From Nocardioides flavescens (GTDB taxonomy: Bacteria > Actinomycetota > Actinomycetes > Propionibacteriales > Nocardioidaceae), in assembly GCF_009823805.1 (NCBI RefSeq), contig NZ_WUEK01000010.1, positions 1 to 64,000 of the forward strand: DNA of 64,000 nucleotides. The letters are read 5' to 3'. Under the pieces are notes generated by a model that was given only the letters and a program-made list of their open reading frames with translations, ran no database searches and had not been told where the DNA came from. Below, in pieces: positions 25,368 through 37,064 of this stretch. Both the position numbers and the translations under genes were made by a program. Positions within the stretch are counted from its first letter, which is position 1, and each line of letters begins with the position of its first letter.

Positions 25368-27950
25368 GTGCGTGCGATCCGACGATTCACCGTCCGCCCC
25401 GTCCTGCCCGACGCGCTGGCCGCGCTCGGGACCCTGGCCAACAACCTGCGGTGGTCCTGGCACCCGCCGACGCAGGACGTGTTCGCCGCCGTGGACGCCG
25501 AGTTGTGGGAGTCGTGCGCCTACGACCCGGTCAGGCTCCTGGGCGCCGTGCCCAAGACGCGCTTCGCCGAGCTCGCCGAGGACGGCGCGTTCCTCGAGCG
25601 CCTCGGCGCCGCGGAGGCCGACCTGACGGCGTACCTGTCGGAGGACCGGTGGTACCAGAAGAAGGTCGCCGACGGCCCGCGCGCCATCGGCTACTTCTCG
25701 CCCGAGTTCGGCATCACCGAGGTGCTGCCGCAGTACTCCGGCGGCCTCGGCATCCTCGCCGGCGACCACCTCAAGGCCGCCAGCGACCTCGGCGTGCCGA
25801 TCGTCGGCGTCGGCCTGCTCTACCGCCACGGGTACTTCAAGCAGTCGCTCTCGCGCGAGGGCTGGCAGCAGGAGACCTACCCCGTGCTCGACCCCGACGG
25901 CCTGCCGATCAGCCTGCTGCGCGGCCCCGACGGCGAGCGCGCCACGATCTCGATCGACCTGCCCGACGGCCCGCCGCTCATCGCGCGCATCTGGGTGGCC
26001 AGCGTCGGCCGCGTGCCGCTGCTGATGCTCGACACCGACGTCGAGGGCAATCCCGAGCACTACGTCGACGTCACCGACCGCCTCTACGGCGGCAACAGCG
26101 AGCACCGGCTGCGCCAGGAGCTGCTGCTCGGCGTCGGCGGCGTCCGTGCGCTGCGCGTCTTCAGCGAGCTCACCGGCCACCCGGCGCCGGAGGTCTTCCA
26201 CACCAACGAGGGCCACGCCGGCTTCCTGGGCCTCGAGCGCATCCGCGAGCTCACCGTCGCCGAGGACGGTCCGCAGGTCGACTTCGACACCGCGCTCGAG
26301 ATGGGCCGCGCCTCCACCGTCTTCACGACCCACACCCCGGTGCCTGCGGGCATCGACCGCTTCCCGCGCACCCTCGTCGAGCAGTACTTCGGCACCGGCG
26401 GCGCGACCCCGGGTGTCCCGCTCGACCGCATCCTGGCCCTCGGCTCCGAGGACTACACGGGCGGCGACCCCAGCGTGTTCAACATGGCCGTGATGGGCTT
26501 CCGCCTCGCTCAGCGCGCCAACGGCGTCTCGCAGCTGCACGGCGAGGTCAGCCGCGGGATGTTCAACGGCCTGTGGCCCGCCTTCGACGAGGCCGAGGTG
26601 CCGATCGGCTCGATCACCAACGGCGTGCACGCCCCGACCTGGGTCGCCCGCGAGATGTTCGACCTCGCGGTCGGCCAGGGCGCCGACACCCGCTCGGACG
26701 AGGCCGACGCCTTCTGGGACGCCGTCGACAAGGTCCCCGGCGGCGAGGTCTGGGCGGTCAAGCGCCGCCTGCGCGAGCGGCTCGTCCTCGACGCCCGCAA
26801 GCGCCTGCGCAAGTCGTGGCAGGACCGCGGCGCGGCCACGGCCGAGCTGAAGTGGATCGACTCGGCGCTCTCGCCCGACGTGCTGACCATCGGCTTCGCG
26901 CGCCGCGCGGCGTCGTACAAGCGGCTCACGCTCATGATGCGCGACCCCGAGCGGCTCAAGTCGCTCCTGCTGCACCCCGAGCGCCCGGTCCAGCTCGTCA
27001 TCGCCGGCAAGGCCCACCCGGCCGACGACGGCGGCAAGAAGCTGATCCAGGACATCGTGCGGCTCTCCGACGACCCGGAGGTGCGCCACCGCATCGTCTT
27101 CCTGCCCAACTACGACATCGCGATGGCCAAGCCGCTCTACCCCGGCACGGACGTGTGGCTCAACAACCCGCTGCGGCCCTACGAGGCGTGCGGCACCTCG
27201 GGCATGAAGGCCGCCCTCAACGGCGGGCTCAACCTCTCGGTGCTCGACGGCTGGTGGGACGAGTGGTACGACGGCGACAACGGCTGGGCGATCCCCACCG
27301 CCGACGGCGTCGACGACATCGACAAGCGCGACGACCTCGAGGCTGCAGCGCTCTACGACCTGATCGAGAACGACGTCGCGCCGCGGTTCTACGACCACGA
27401 CCACGAGGGCGTGCCGACGCGCTGGCTCGAGATGGTGCGCCACACGCTGAAGTCGCTCGGCCCCAAGGTGCTCGCCACCCGCATGGTCCGCGACTACGTC
27501 CGGGCGCTCTACGCCCCGGCCGCCGGCAACGCGCGTCTGCTCAACTCCGACTACACGGGCGCGGCCGAGCTCGCCGCGTGGAAGAAGCGCGTGCGCGCCG
27601 CGTGGGGCTCGGTCCGCGTCGAGCACGTCGAGTCCTCCGGGGTCGGCGACGCCGCCGAGGTCGGTGCCGTGCTCAGCGTGCGCGCCTTCGTCTGCCTGGG
27701 CGACCTCGCCCCCGACGACGTGCACGTGCAGGTGCTCTACGGCCGCATCGACGGCAACGACGAGCTCGCCGAGCCCTCGATCAGCGACCTCGGCCTCACG
27801 GAGTCCTACGACGGTGGTCGCCACCGCTTCGACGGCGACGTCACGCTCGACACCTCCGGCCCCTTCGGCTACACGGTGCGCGTCATCCCGCGCAACGACC
27901 TGCTGACCAGCACCGCCGAGCTCGGCGTCGTCGCGCTCGCCCCCGCCTGA
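25368..27950 (+). CDS. glgP: Alpha-glucan phosphorylase
   Basis: The product releases glucose-1-phosphate from glycogen or maltodextrin. The 860-residue protein has the N-terminal DUF3417 segment (LAALGTLANNLRWSWHPPT), PEFGITEVLPQYSGGLGILAGDHLK, and the pyridoxal-phosphate Lys in YEACGTSGMKAALNGGLNLS. This is the short actinobacterial/archaeal-type phosphorylase without the allosteric sites of the animal enzyme. The GTG start gives VRAIRRFTVRP. It is followed by a hairpin and cloverleaf half-repeats and is convergent with glgX, the debranching partner. Confidence 0.95.
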   Translation: MRAIRRFTVRPVLPDALAALGTLANNLRWSWHPPTQDVFAAVDAELWESCAYDPVRLLGAVPKTRFAELAEDGAFLERLGAAEADLTAYLSEDRWYQKKVADGPRAIGYFSPEFGITEVLPQYSGGLGILAGDHLKAASDLGVPIVGVGLLYRHGYFKQSLSREGWQQETYPVLDPDGLPISLLRGPDGERATISIDLPDGPPLIARIWVASVGRVPLLMLDTDVEGNPEHYVDVTDRLYGGNSEHRLRQELLLGVGGVRALRVFSELTGHPAPEVFHTNEGHAGFLGLERIRELTVAEDGPQVDFDTALEMGRASTVFTTHTPVPAGIDRFPRTLVEQYFGTGGATPGVPLDRILALGSEDYTGGDPSVFNMAVMGFRLAQRANGVSQLHGEVSRGMFNGLWPAFDEAEVPIGSITNGVHAPTWVAREMFDLAVGQGADTRSDEADAFWDAVDKVPGGEVWAVKRRLRERLVLDARKRLRKSWQDRGAATAELKWIDSALSPDVLTIGFARRAASYKRLTLMMRDPERLKSLLLHPERPVQLVIAGKAHPADDGGKKLIQDIVRLSDDPEVRHRIVFLPNYDIAMAKPLYPGTDVWLNNPLRPYEACGTSGMKAALNGGLNLSVLDGWWDEWYDGDNGWAIPTADGVDDIDKRDDLEAAALYDLIENDVAPRFYDHDHEGVPTRWLEMVRHTLKSLGPKVLATRMVRDYVRALYAPAAGNARLLNSDYTGAAELAAWKKRVRAAWGSVRVEHVESSGVGDAAEVGAVLSVRAFVCLGDLAPDDVHVQVLYGRIDGNDELAEPSISDLGLTESYDGGRHRFDGDVTLDTSGPFGYTVRVIPRNDLLTSTAELGVVALAPA

Positions 27951-27967
27951 GGCGGCCCCCCGGCTCC

Positions 27968-28000
27968 TGACCGGCCACTGGCGATCCCGGTGGCCGGTCA
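27968..28000. terminator. Stem-loop between glgP and glgX
   Basis: TGACCGGCCAC (27968-27978) pairs perfectly with GTGGCCGGTCA (27990-28000) around an 11-nt loop. It is 17 bp after the glgP stop and may act on both convergent transcripts. Confidence 0.75.
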
Positions 28001-28015
28001 GGACACGAAGTGGGA

Positions 28016-28104
28016 GTGGTTTCGAGACGGTCGCTAGCGCGACCTCCTCAACCACCGACCCGCGACCTCCTCAACCACCGACCCGCGACCTCCTCGACCA
28101 CCGG
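28016..28104. repeat. Right-half cloverleaf repeat with 23-bp triplication
   Basis: It starts within the central arm (GTGGTTTCGAGA), runs through GGTCGC-tagc-GCGACC to TCCTCAACCACC, then repeats CGCGACCTCCTCAACCACCG plus ACC as a 23-bp unit, three units in all. The outer left arm and the first hairpin are missing. It is between convergent glgP and glgX. Confidence 0.85.
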
Positions 28105-28135
28105 TGCCGGTCTGGAGATCACTGACCGGCGTCGA

Positions 28136-30292
<2,157 letters not shown>

Positions 30293-30303
30293 GCGGCCAC
30301 TCT

Positions 30304-30468
30304 AGGGAAGTGCTGATCAATGGGGGTGGATGTCAGCGTCGTCCTGGTGCGTGCACGAGTGGTGCCGACGAGGGAGCCGTGCCGGAGGCACGGCGACCGA
30401 GGAGAAGCCGCTCGTGTGCGTGCTGGGGCGGGGCTGACGCCGCCCTTGCCATTGATCAGCGCTTCCCT
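30304..30468. mobile_element. Long palindromic MITE-like element, copy B
   Basis: Terminal arms AGGGAAGTGCTGATCAATGG (30304-30323) and CCATTGATCAGCGCTTCCCT (30449-30468) match at 19 of 20 positions. Further inward complementary stretches (GTGCACGAGTGG against CCGCTCGTGTGC) lead to a perfect centre GCCGTGCC-gga-GGCACGGC. The whole 165 bp can fold into one imperfect hairpin. It has no coding capacity. Size and layout match the insert in jetD at 60492-60653. It fills most of the glgX/enoyl-CoA hydratase divergent region. Confidence 0.75.
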
Positions 30469-30504
30469 GGGGAGAGCCGTGAACGTCTGGTGCAGGATGA
30501 CGAC

Positions 30505-31311
30505 ATGGCTGCAGACCCCACCTCAGAACCGTCCGCGCAGTTCGTCCGCCTCGAGGTCGCCGACGGGGTCGGCACGATCCGGCTCGACCGACCGAAGATG
30601 AACGCGATCAGCCTGCAGGTGCAGGCCGAGCTCCGCGCGGCCGCCACCGAGGCGAGCGAGCGCGACGACGTCCGCGCGGTCGTGGTGTACGGCGGGGAGC
30701 GCGTCTTCGCGGCCGGCAACGACGTCAAGGAGATGGCCGAGCTCGACTACGCCGCCATGGTGCGCGAGTCGGCCGGATTGCAGTCGGCCGTCACCGCTGT
30801 GGCGTCGATCCCCAAGCCGGTCGTGGCCGCGATCACCGGCTACGCGCTGGGCGGCGGGTGCGAGCTGGCGCTGGCCGCCGACGTCCGCTTCGCCGCCGAC
30901 GACGCGCAGCTCGGCCAGCCGGAGGTGCTGCTCGGGATCATCCCCGGGGCCGGCGGCACCCAGCGGCTCGCGCGGCTGGTGGGACCCGCGAAGGCGAAGG
31001 ACATCATCTTCACGGGACGGTTCGTGAAGGCCGAGGAGGCGCTCGCCATCGGGCTGGTCGACCGGTTGCTGCCCAAGGACGAGGTCTACACCGCCGCCGT
31101 GGCCTGGGCGTCGCAGTTCGCCCAGGGCCCGGCGCTCGCGCTGCGGGCGGCCAAGGAGGCGGTCGACCGCGGTCTGGAGACCGACCTGGGTACTGGCCTC
31201 GAGATCGAACGGCTGCAGTTCACCGGTCTGTTCGCCACTGCCGACCGGGACGCCGGTATGCGATCCTTCGTCGAGAACGGCCCAGGCAAGGCGACCTTCA
31301 CCGGACGCTGA
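30505..31311 (+). CDS. Enoyl-CoA hydratase/isomerase family protein
   Basis: This crotonase-fold protein of 268 residues probably hydrates trans-2-enoyl-CoA. The oxyanion-hole segments are FAAGNDVKEM and GYALGGGCELALAADVRF. Both catalytic acids look present: Glu in LGQPEVLLGI and the following segment IIPGAGGTQRL. C-terminal helices include AAKEAVDRGLETDL. The ATG at 30505 follows AGGATG. It lies upstream of etfBA, which suggests a shared role in beta-oxidation. The exact chain-length preference cannot be told. Confidence 0.87.
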   Translation: MAADPTSEPSAQFVRLEVADGVGTIRLDRPKMNAISLQVQAELRAAATEASERDDVRAVVVYGGERVFAAGNDVKEMAELDYAAMVRESAGLQSAVTAVASIPKPVVAAITGYALGGGCELALAADVRFAADDAQLGQPEVLLGIIPGAGGTQRLARLVGPAKAKDIIFTGRFVKAEEALAIGLVDRLLPKDEVYTAAVAWASQFAQGPALALRAAKEAVDRGLETDLGTGLEIERLQFTGLFATADRDAGMRSFVENGPGKATFTGR

Positions 31312-31352
31312 GCCGTGCACCCGGGGTGGGCCGGCACGAGGAGGACGACGAG

Positions 31353-31709
31353 ATGGCGAAGACCGACACCGAGGCAGCGTCGACGGGGACCGGCCGAGCC
31401 GGTCGCAGCATCGCGCAGCTCCGCACGACGCTCGCGCGGGTGGTGTGGCTGCTCTTCCTGCTGGCCGCGCTGCTGCTCGCCGCGGGCGCGCTGCTGATAG
31501 CGCTCAAGGCCAACCGCGACAACGACCTCGTGCAGCTCGTGCTCGAGGGCGCCAACCGCGTCGACCTCGGGATCTTCTCCAAGGACAACGGCATCAAGCA
31601 GTTCGACGGCGCCAACGCCGGCATCAAGAACGCGCTGTTCAACTGGGGTCTCGGCGCCATCGCGTGGATCGTCGTGGGCCGCATCCTCGACCGGCTGATC
31701 CGTCCCTGA
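31353..31709 (+). CDS. Small two-helix membrane protein, unknown function
   Basis: The 118-residue product has a basic N-terminus (residues 1-28), a strongly hydrophobic helix VVWLLFLLAALLLAAGALLIAL (about 30-51), a polar middle with LVQLVLEGANRVDLGIFSKDNG, and a second helix near the C-terminus (LFNWGLGAIAWIVVGRIL). The ATG at 31353 follows GAGGAGGACGACGAG, a good ribosome site. It is 41 bp after the enoyl-CoA hydratase and probably co-transcribed with it. I do not recognise the family; similar small membrane proteins are common in this order. Confidence 0.75.
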   Translation: MAKTDTEAASTGTGRAGRSIAQLRTTLARVVWLLFLLAALLLAAGALLIALKANRDNDLVQLVLEGANRVDLGIFSKDNGIKQFDGANAGIKNALFNWGLGAIAWIVVGRILDRLIRP

Positions 31710-31781
31710 CGCTGCTCCGGTGCTCCTCTCCGGTGCGGTTCAGGTGCCGCTCGGCCCGGCCTCGCCGACCGTGGCTGATCG

Positions 31782-31798
31782 TGACAGTGCCACTGTGA
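31782..31798. promoter_or_regulatory. Inverted repeat upstream of etfB
   Basis: TGACAGTG-C-CACTGTGA has 7 of 8 symmetrical positions and lies 72 bp before the etfB start. It may be an operator. No clear -35/-10 pair could be assigned next to it. Confidence 0.35.
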
Positions 31799-31869
31799 GC
31801 GAGTGTGAGGTATTCGACGGCGTCCACCCCTGCACGCAGACGTGACCCGGCGGTAGTGTCCGAAGGACC

Positions 31870-32667
31870 ATGAACATCATCGTCTGTGTCAAGCATGTCC
31901 CCGACGCCACTGCTGACCGTCAGTTCGAGGGCGACGGCACCGTCGACCGCGTGGGCGTCGACGGGCTCCTGTCCGAGCTCGACGAGTACGCCGTGGAGCA
32001 GGCCCTCCAGCTGAAGGAGAAGGCCGACGGCGACGTCGAGGTGACCGCGCTCTGCGTCGGTCCCGAGAAGGCCGCCGACGCGGTCCGCAAGGCGCTGCAG
32101 ATGGGCGTCGACAAGGGCATCCACGTCTCCGACGAGGCGATCGCCGGCTCCGACTACGCCGCCACCTCGCTGGTGCTGGCCAAGGCCGTCGAGAAGGCCG
32201 GCACCGAGACGCCGGTCGACCTCGTGGTCTGCGGCATGGCCTCCACCGACGGCGTCGGCAGCGTCATCCCGGCCATGCTCGCCGAGCGGCTCTCGCTGCC
32301 CCAGGTCACGATGGCCTCGGTCATCGAGTCGCAGGGCGACCAGGTCCGCATCAAGCGCGACGGCGACACCGCGACCGAGGTCATCGGCGCCACCATGCCG
32401 CTGGTGCTCTCGGTGACCGACCAGTCCGGCGAGGCCCGCTACCCGTCGTTCAAGGGGATCATGGCGGCGAAGAAGAAGCCGGTCGAGACCTGGTCGCTGT
32501 CCGACATCGGCGTCGACGCCGGCGAGGTCGGCCTCTCGGTCGCGTGGACCCACGTCGAGGACACCACCGAGCGCCCCCCGCGCTCGCAGGGTGAGGTCGT
32601 GAAGGACGAGGACGGCTCGGGCGCCGGTGCGCTCACCGACTTCCTCGCCTCCAAGAAGTTCATCTGA
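31870..32667 (+). CDS. etfB: Electron transfer flavoprotein beta subunit
   Basis: With EtfA it forms a soluble FAD/AMP heterodimer that takes electrons from acyl-CoA, dimethylglycine or sarcosine dehydrogenases and passes them to the quinone pool. The 265-residue protein starts MNIIVCVKHVPDATADRQF and shows the EtfB signature VICGMASTDGVGSVIPAMLAE-like stretch at about residues 115-135, which binds AMP. It is 33 bp upstream of etfA. It could serve the flavoprotein dehydrogenase encoded at 41289 as well as acyl-CoA dehydrogenases. Confidence 0.95.
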   Translation: MNIIVCVKHVPDATADRQFEGDGTVDRVGVDGLLSELDEYAVEQALQLKEKADGDVEVTALCVGPEKAADAVRKALQMGVDKGIHVSDEAIAGSDYAATSLVLAKAVEKAGTETPVDLVVCGMASTDGVGSVIPAMLAERLSLPQVTMASVIESQGDQVRIKRDGDTATEVIGATMPLVLSVTDQSGEARYPSFKGIMAAKKKPVETWSLSDIGVDAGEVGLSVAWTHVEDTTERPPRSQGEVVKDEDGSGAGALTDFLASKKFI

Positions 32668-32700
32668 CCCCCCGCTCGCGCAGACCGCAGGAGAGAAGAC

Positions 32701-33654
32701 ATGTCCGAAGTTCTCGTGCTCGTCGACCACGTCGACGGAGCCGTCCGCAAGCCGACCTACGAGCTGCTGACCATCGCCGCGCGCCTCGGTGAGCCGTCCG
32801 CGGTGTTCATCGGCCCCTCCGCCCAGGGTGCCGAGGTCGCCGAGAAGGTCAAGAAGTACGGCGCCCAGAAGGTGTACGTCGTCGACGACACCGAGATCAA
32901 GGGCTACCTCGTGGCCCCCAAGGCCGAGGCGCTGCAGCAGCTCGCCGAGAAGACGAGCCCGGCCGCGATCCTGATCCCGTCCTCGGTCGAGGGCAAGGAG
33001 ATCGGCGCCCGCCTCGCGATCAAGATCGGCTCGGGGCTCATCACCGACGCCGTCGACGTCGAGGACGGTGGCGTCACCACCCAGTCGGTCTTCGCGGGCA
33101 ACTACACCGTGAAGTCCAAGGTCACCCAGGGCACGCCGATCATCACGGTCAAGCCCAACTCCGCCGCTCCGCAGGAGGCCGAGGGTGCCGGGACGGTCGA
33201 GGAGTTCGCCGCGACCATCTCCGACGTGGCGAAGACGGCGAAGATCGTCGCCTCGCAGCCGCGCAAGTCGAGCGGTCGCCCCGAGCTCAACGAGGCCGCG
33301 ATCGTGGTCGCGGGCGGTCGCGGCACCGGTGGCGACTTCGCGCCGGTCGAGGGGCTCGCCGACGCGCTCGGCGGCGCCGTGGGCGCCTCGCGTGCCGCGG
33401 TCGACTCGGGCTGGATCGCGCACACCTTCCAGATCGGCCAGACCGGCAAGACCGTGTCGCCGCAGCTCTACATCGCGGCCGGCATCTCGGGTGCGATCCA
33501 GCACCGTGCCGGCATGCAGACCTCGAAGACGATCATCGCGGTCAACAAGGACGAGGAGGCCCCGATCTTCGAGCTCGTCGACTTCGGTGTGGTCGGCGAC
33601 CTCAAGTCCGTGCTGCCGACGGCGACCGAGAAGGTCACCGAGCGCAAGGGCTGA
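32701..33654 (+). CDS. etfA: Electron transfer flavoprotein alpha subunit
   Basis: The 317-residue partner of EtfB carries the FAD in its C-terminal domain: [47 protein letters not shown] and [21 protein letters not shown]. The N-terminal domain begins [30 protein letters not shown] gives a clear ribosome site. A strong stem-loop follows at 33679-33714, closing the etfBA unit. Confidence 0.96.
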   Translation: MSEVLVLVDHVDGAVRKPTYELLTIAARLGEPSAVFIGPSAQGAEVAEKVKKYGAQKVYVVDDTEIKGYLVAPKAEALQQLAEKTSPAAILIPSSVEGKEIGARLAIKIGSGLITDAVDVEDGGVTTQSVFAGNYTVKSKVTQGTPIITVKPNSAAPQEAEGAGTVEEFAATISDVAKTAKIVASQPRKSSGRPELNEAAIVVAGGRGTGGDFAPVEGLADALGGAVGASRAAVDSGWIAHTFQIGQTGKTVSPQLYIAAGISGAIQHRAGMQTSKTIIAVNKDEEAPIFELVDFGVVGDLKSVLPTATEKVTERKG

Positions 33655-33678
33655 CCGGACCCCGCAGGATCTCCGCGT

Positions 33679-33714
33679 CGACACCCCGTCACCGAACTCG
33701 GTGGCGGGGTGTCG
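33679..33714 (+). terminator. 16-bp stem-loop terminator after etfA
   Basis: CGACACCCCGTCACCG (33679-33694) and CGGTGGCGGGGTGTCG (33699-33714) pair along all 16 positions with one G-U, around AACT. It begins 25 bp after the etfA stop and has no U-tract. Confidence 0.85.
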
Positions 33715-33738
33715 TGCTGCTCTGGCAGGTTCACCCGC

Positions 33739-34548
33739 GTGACCCGCGCCGAGGGGCTCCTGCACGCCTACGACAGCCAGCCGCGCGACGAGGCCGAGAC
33801 GGCCTCGGCGGTACGCGTCGAGCGGCTGGGCCCGCTCCGGCTCGCGACGTTCTTCGGTGGGCGAGGGTTCGTGACGTACCGCTCGCTCGACGATGAGGGG
33901 CGTCCGGCCACGGCGGCGTCCGTGGAGGCCCTGGTCGACGGGGCGCTCGCGCGCTACGCGACCGATCCCACCGTGCACCGCGTCGAATGGAAGACCCGCG
34001 GCCACGACCACGCCCCGGGCCTGCACGAGGCGCTGGTCTCTCGAGGGTTCGAGCCGGACGAGCCCGAGTCGGTGATGGTCGGCGAGGCGACGCTCCTGGC
34101 CGTCGACGTGGAGGTGGACGTCGACGGGCTCGTCGTCCGCCGGGTCGTCGACGAGGGCGAGGTGCGGGCGATGTGCGCGATGCAGGCCGAGGTGTTCGGT
34201 GACACCCCCGAGTTCGCGGCCGAGATCCTCGACCAGGTCCTGCACCGGCTGCGGACGCGCGACGACATGGAGATGTGGGTGGCCGAGGTCGACGGCGAGA
34301 TCGTCAGCGCGGGCCGTCTCGAGCCGGTCGCGGGCAGCGAGTTCGCCGGGGTCTGGGGCGGCGCTACGCGGCCCGAGTGGCGCGGCCGGGGCATCTACCG
34401 CGCCCTCACCTCGGCGCGGGCGCGCTCGGCGATCGCGCACGGCAAGCGCTACCTGCACAGCGACTCGACGGAGTTCTCCCGACCGATCCTCGAGCGCTCC
34501 GGGCTGGTGGAGGTGACCACCACGACGCCGTACGAGTGGAGCCGCTGA
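33739..34548 (+). CDS. GNAT family N-acetyltransferase
   Basis: The 269-residue product has a divergent N-terminal half (residues 1-120, [19 protein letters not shown]) and a C-terminal GNAT fold with [19 protein letters not shown], then the acetyl-CoA loop [21 protein letters not shown] and [19 protein letters not shown]. Such two-lobed GNATs are common in actinobacteria and their substrates are mostly unknown. The GTG start at 33739 follows the etfA terminator closely. It appears to be a single-gene unit, convergent with the phosphoesterase gene. Confidence 0.82.
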   Translation: MTRAEGLLHAYDSQPRDEAETASAVRVERLGPLRLATFFGGRGFVTYRSLDDEGRPATAASVEALVDGALARYATDPTVHRVEWKTRGHDHAPGLHEALVSRGFEPDEPESVMVGEATLLAVDVEVDVDGLVVRRVVDEGEVRAMCAMQAEVFGDTPEFAAEILDQVLHRLRTRDDMEMWVAEVDGEIVSAGRLEPVAGSEFAGVWGGATRPEWRGRGIYRALTSARARSAIAHGKRYLHSDSTEFSRPILERSGLVEVTTTTPYEWSR

Positions 34549-34549
34549 G

Positions 34550-35002
34550 TCAGGTGTCGGCAGCCAGGCGCCGGTCGCTGAGCACGGAGCCGTGGTCGGC
34601 GCTCGTCCAGACGTGGCCTGGCACGGCGTGCCCGTCGGCGAGCTTGGACAGGAGCCAGCCCAGGCGGGTGCGGGTGAGGGCGAACCCGCCGTGCAGCTTG
34701 ACCCCGTCGAGCGCGAAGCGCAGGTGGCCAGCCGCCAGGGAAGGTGCGGGGTCGGTGGCGGGCTCGAAGCGCCCGGTGTCCCAGACGACCTTGTGGTCGT
34801 CCTCGTAGGCCAGGTGCTCGGCGAGGTCGTGGTCGTCGACCTGGATCGCGAGCCGCTTCACTCCCGGGTCGAGGCTGGGGCCTTTCGGCACCGCCCACGA
34901 GGCGAGCGTGCCGTCGACCTCGAGGCGCAGGTCGAAGTGGAGCGTCGTCGCCCGGTGGCGGTTGACGACGTAGCGCAGTCCCGCGGGCACGGGAACGGTC
35001 AC
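34550..35002 (-). CDS. Stand-alone LigD-type 3'-phosphoesterase domain protein
   Basis: The 150-residue product resembles the phosphoesterase module of bacterial DNA ligase D, which trims 3'-phosphate or ribonucleotide ends during non-homologous end joining. NRHRATTLHFDLRLEVDG and LASWAVPKGPSLDP carry the catalytic His/Asp/Arg cluster, followed by KRLAIQVDDHDL and VVWDTGRFEP. The Gly-rich loop that normally precedes the VxxWDxG strand is shortened here, so activity may be altered. The GTG start overlaps the stop of the ZIP gene by 4 bp. No polymerase or ligase domain is attached and no Ku gene is in view. Confidence 0.8.
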   Translation of the reverse strand: MTVPVPAGLRYVVNRHRATTLHFDLRLEVDGTLASWAVPKGPSLDPGVKRLAIQVDDHDLAEHLAYEDDHKVVWDTGRFEPATDPAPSLAAGHLRFALDGVKLHGGFALTRTRLGWLLSKLADGHAVPGHVWTSADHGSVLSDRRLAADT

Positions 35003-35748
35003 CAGCGGCTCAGCGCGAACGCCGCGATGAACCCCGCGGTGGTGATGAGCCCGGTCCACAGCTGAGTCCTGGCGAAGGCCTCCGGGATCATCGTGTCCGC
35101 GACCATCGTGAGGATCGCGCCGGCGGCCACGGCGGTGATCACCGAGACGGTCGCGTCGGAGGCGCCGTCGAGGGCCAGCACGCCCAGCGCCCCCGCGAGG
35201 CCGCTCGCCAGGGCGATGGCCGTCCAGACGCCGAAGACGTAGCGCGCGCTGCGGCCGTTGGCCTTCATCCCCGCCGAGCTCGAGAGGCCCTCGGGGAGGT
35301 TGGAGATCGCGATCGCCGCGAGCACCGGCACGCCCACGCCACCGCCGCCGAGCAGGCTCAGCCCGAGCACGACCGACTCCGGCACGCCGTCGAGGAGGGC
35401 GCCGATTGCGATGGCCGCGCCGCTGCCCGACTGTTCCTGCTCGCTGGACTGCTCCTCGCCGCTGGCCTTGCGGCGCGCTGCGCCGCGTCGGCTCAGCGCG
35501 ACGTTCGCGGCGACGTACACGACCGCGCCGGCGACGAGCCCTGCGACCGTGGCCGCGAGCCCACCGCTGCGCTCGGCCTCGTCGACCAGCTCGAAGGCGA
35601 GCGCCGAGATCAGGACACCGGAGCCGAAGGCCATGACGGCCGCCACGACGACGCGGGGGACCCGGGCGAACCACGCGACCGCTGCGCCGACGACGAGCGC
35701 CCCGCCCGCGACCAGACCCCAGAGTCCAGCCTGCAGCCACACCGGCAC
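34999..35748 (-). CDS. ZIP-family metal transporter
   Basis: The 249-residue membrane protein has about eight helices with the GufA/ZupT-like layout: [21 protein letters not shown], a charged cytoplasmic loop ([17 protein letters not shown]), the metal-site helices [18 protein letters not shown] and [15 protein letters not shown], and [12 protein letters not shown] proteins bring Zn, Fe or Mn into the cytoplasm; the exact metal cannot be read here. The conserved HNxPEG of many members is SNLPEG. Its stop overlaps the downstream phosphoesterase start, so the two are translationally coupled. It is divergent from proA. Confidence 0.87.
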   Translation of the reverse strand: MPVWLQAGLWGLVAGGALVVGAAVAWFARVPRVVVAAVMAFGSGVLISALAFELVDEAERSGGLAATVAGLVAGAVVYVAANVALSRRGAARRKASGEEQSSEQEQSGSGAAIAIGALLDGVPESVVLGLSLLGGGGVGVPVLAAIAISNLPEGLSSSAGMKANGRSARYVFGVWTAIALASGLAGALGVLALDGASDATVSVITAVAAGAILTMVADTMIPEAFARTQLWTGLITTAGFIAAFALSRW

Positions 35749-35779
35749 GGCCGCTCCTCCCTCGTCCTATCCTCTCGAC

Positions 35780-37030
35780 GTGAGTACCCACGACGACGTG
35801 CTCGACGCGGCCCGCCGGGCGCGGGAGGCCAGCCTCGGACTCGCGCTCGCGACCCGGTCCACCAAGGACACCGCGCTGCTGGCGATGGCCGAGGCGCTCG
35901 TGGCGGCGACGGACACGATCTGCGAGGCCAACGCCGACGACGTCGCGCGCGCCGAGGCCGGCGGCACGCCGCCCAACGTCGTCGACCGCCTGCGGCTGAC
36001 CCCGGACCGGGTCGCCGCCATGGCGACCGGGCTGCGCGAGGTCGCGGCCCTGCCCGACCCTGTGGGCGAGGTCGTGCGCGGCAGCACGCTGGCCAACGGC
36101 CTCGAGCTGCGGCAGGTGCGGGTGCCCTTCGGTGTGGTCGGGATGATCTACGAGGCCCGCCCCAACGTCACCGCCGACGCGGCCGGCATCTGCCTCAAGG
36201 CCGGCAACGCCGTCCTGCTGCGCGGCTCCTCCTCGGCGAGGGCCAGCAACACCGCGATCGTCGCGGTGCTGCGCGATGCCGCGGTCGGGGCGGGGCTCGA
36301 GGCCGACGTCGTGCAGCTCGTCCCGGGCGACTCCCACGACTCGGTGAAGACCCTGATGCGGGCCCGCGGCCTCGTCGACCTGCTCATCCCGCGCGGGGGA
36401 GCGGGGCTGATCCGCTCGGTGGTCGAGGAGTCGACGGTCCCGGTCATCGAGACCGGCGTGGGCAACTGCCACGTCTACGTCGACGCGGCGGCCGACCTCG
36501 ACAAGGCACTGGCCATCGTGCTCAACGCCAAGACCCACCGCACCAGCGTCTGCAACGCCGCCGAGTCGCTGCTCGTGCACGCCGACGTCGCGGGGGCGTT
36601 CGTGCCGCGGGTGGTCGAGGCGCTGCAGCAGGCCGGCGTGACGATCCACGGCGATGCCGCCTTCAGGGCGTACGACGACGTCGTGGCGGCCACGGAGGAC
36701 GACTGGGACGAGGAGTACCTCTCCCTCGACATCTCGGCGCGCGTGGTGCCCGACCTCGACGAGGCGCTGGCGCACATCCGGCGCCACTCGAGCCAGCACA
36801 GCGACGCGATCGTCACCGAGGACCAGGGCGCCGCGCGCCGCTTCACCGCGGCGGTCGACTCGGCAGCGGTGCTCGTCAACGCATCGACCCGCTTCACCGA
36901 CGGCGGGGAGTTCGGCTTCGGTGCCGAGATCGGCATCTCGACACAGAAGCTGCACGCCCGCGGGCCGATGGGGCTGCCCGAGATGACCTCCACCAAGTAC
37001 GTCGTGGTCGGCGACGGTCACGTCCGATGA
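35780..37030 (+). CDS. proA: Glutamate-5-semialdehyde dehydrogenase (gamma-glutamyl phosphate reductase)
   Basis: The enzyme reduces gamma-glutamyl phosphate to glutamate semialdehyde in proline synthesis. The 416-residue length is normal. The catalytic Cys is in [15 protein letters not shown] near residue 260, with [26 protein letters not shown] and [21 protein letters not shown]. The GTG start at 35780 gives [16 protein letters not shown]. ProB is not in the window. It leads a conserved run with a small peptide gene, nadD and rsfS, an order common in actinobacteria. Confidence 0.96.
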   Translation: MSTHDDVLDAARRAREASLGLALATRSTKDTALLAMAEALVAATDTICEANADDVARAEAGGTPPNVVDRLRLTPDRVAAMATGLREVAALPDPVGEVVRGSTLANGLELRQVRVPFGVVGMIYEARPNVTADAAGICLKAGNAVLLRGSSSARASNTAIVAVLRDAAVGAGLEADVVQLVPGDSHDSVKTLMRARGLVDLLIPRGGAGLIRSVVEESTVPVIETGVGNCHVYVDAAADLDKALAIVLNAKTHRTSVCNAAESLLVHADVAGAFVPRVVEALQQAGVTIHGDAAFRAYDDVVAATEDDWDEEYLSLDISARVVPDLDEALAHIRRHSSQHSDAIVTEDQGAARRFTAAVDSAAVLVNASTRFTDGGEFGFGAEIGISTQKLHARGPMGLPEMTSTKYVVVGDGHVR

Positions 37031-37064
37031 CGGACGTGGGCGCCGCGGTCGGTAGGCTGACGCC

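Noticed and set aside
34550..35002. A full DNA ligase D
   Set aside because: Only the phosphoesterase domain is present; the frame upstream is the ZIP gene in another phase and no ligase or polymerase motif is seen.
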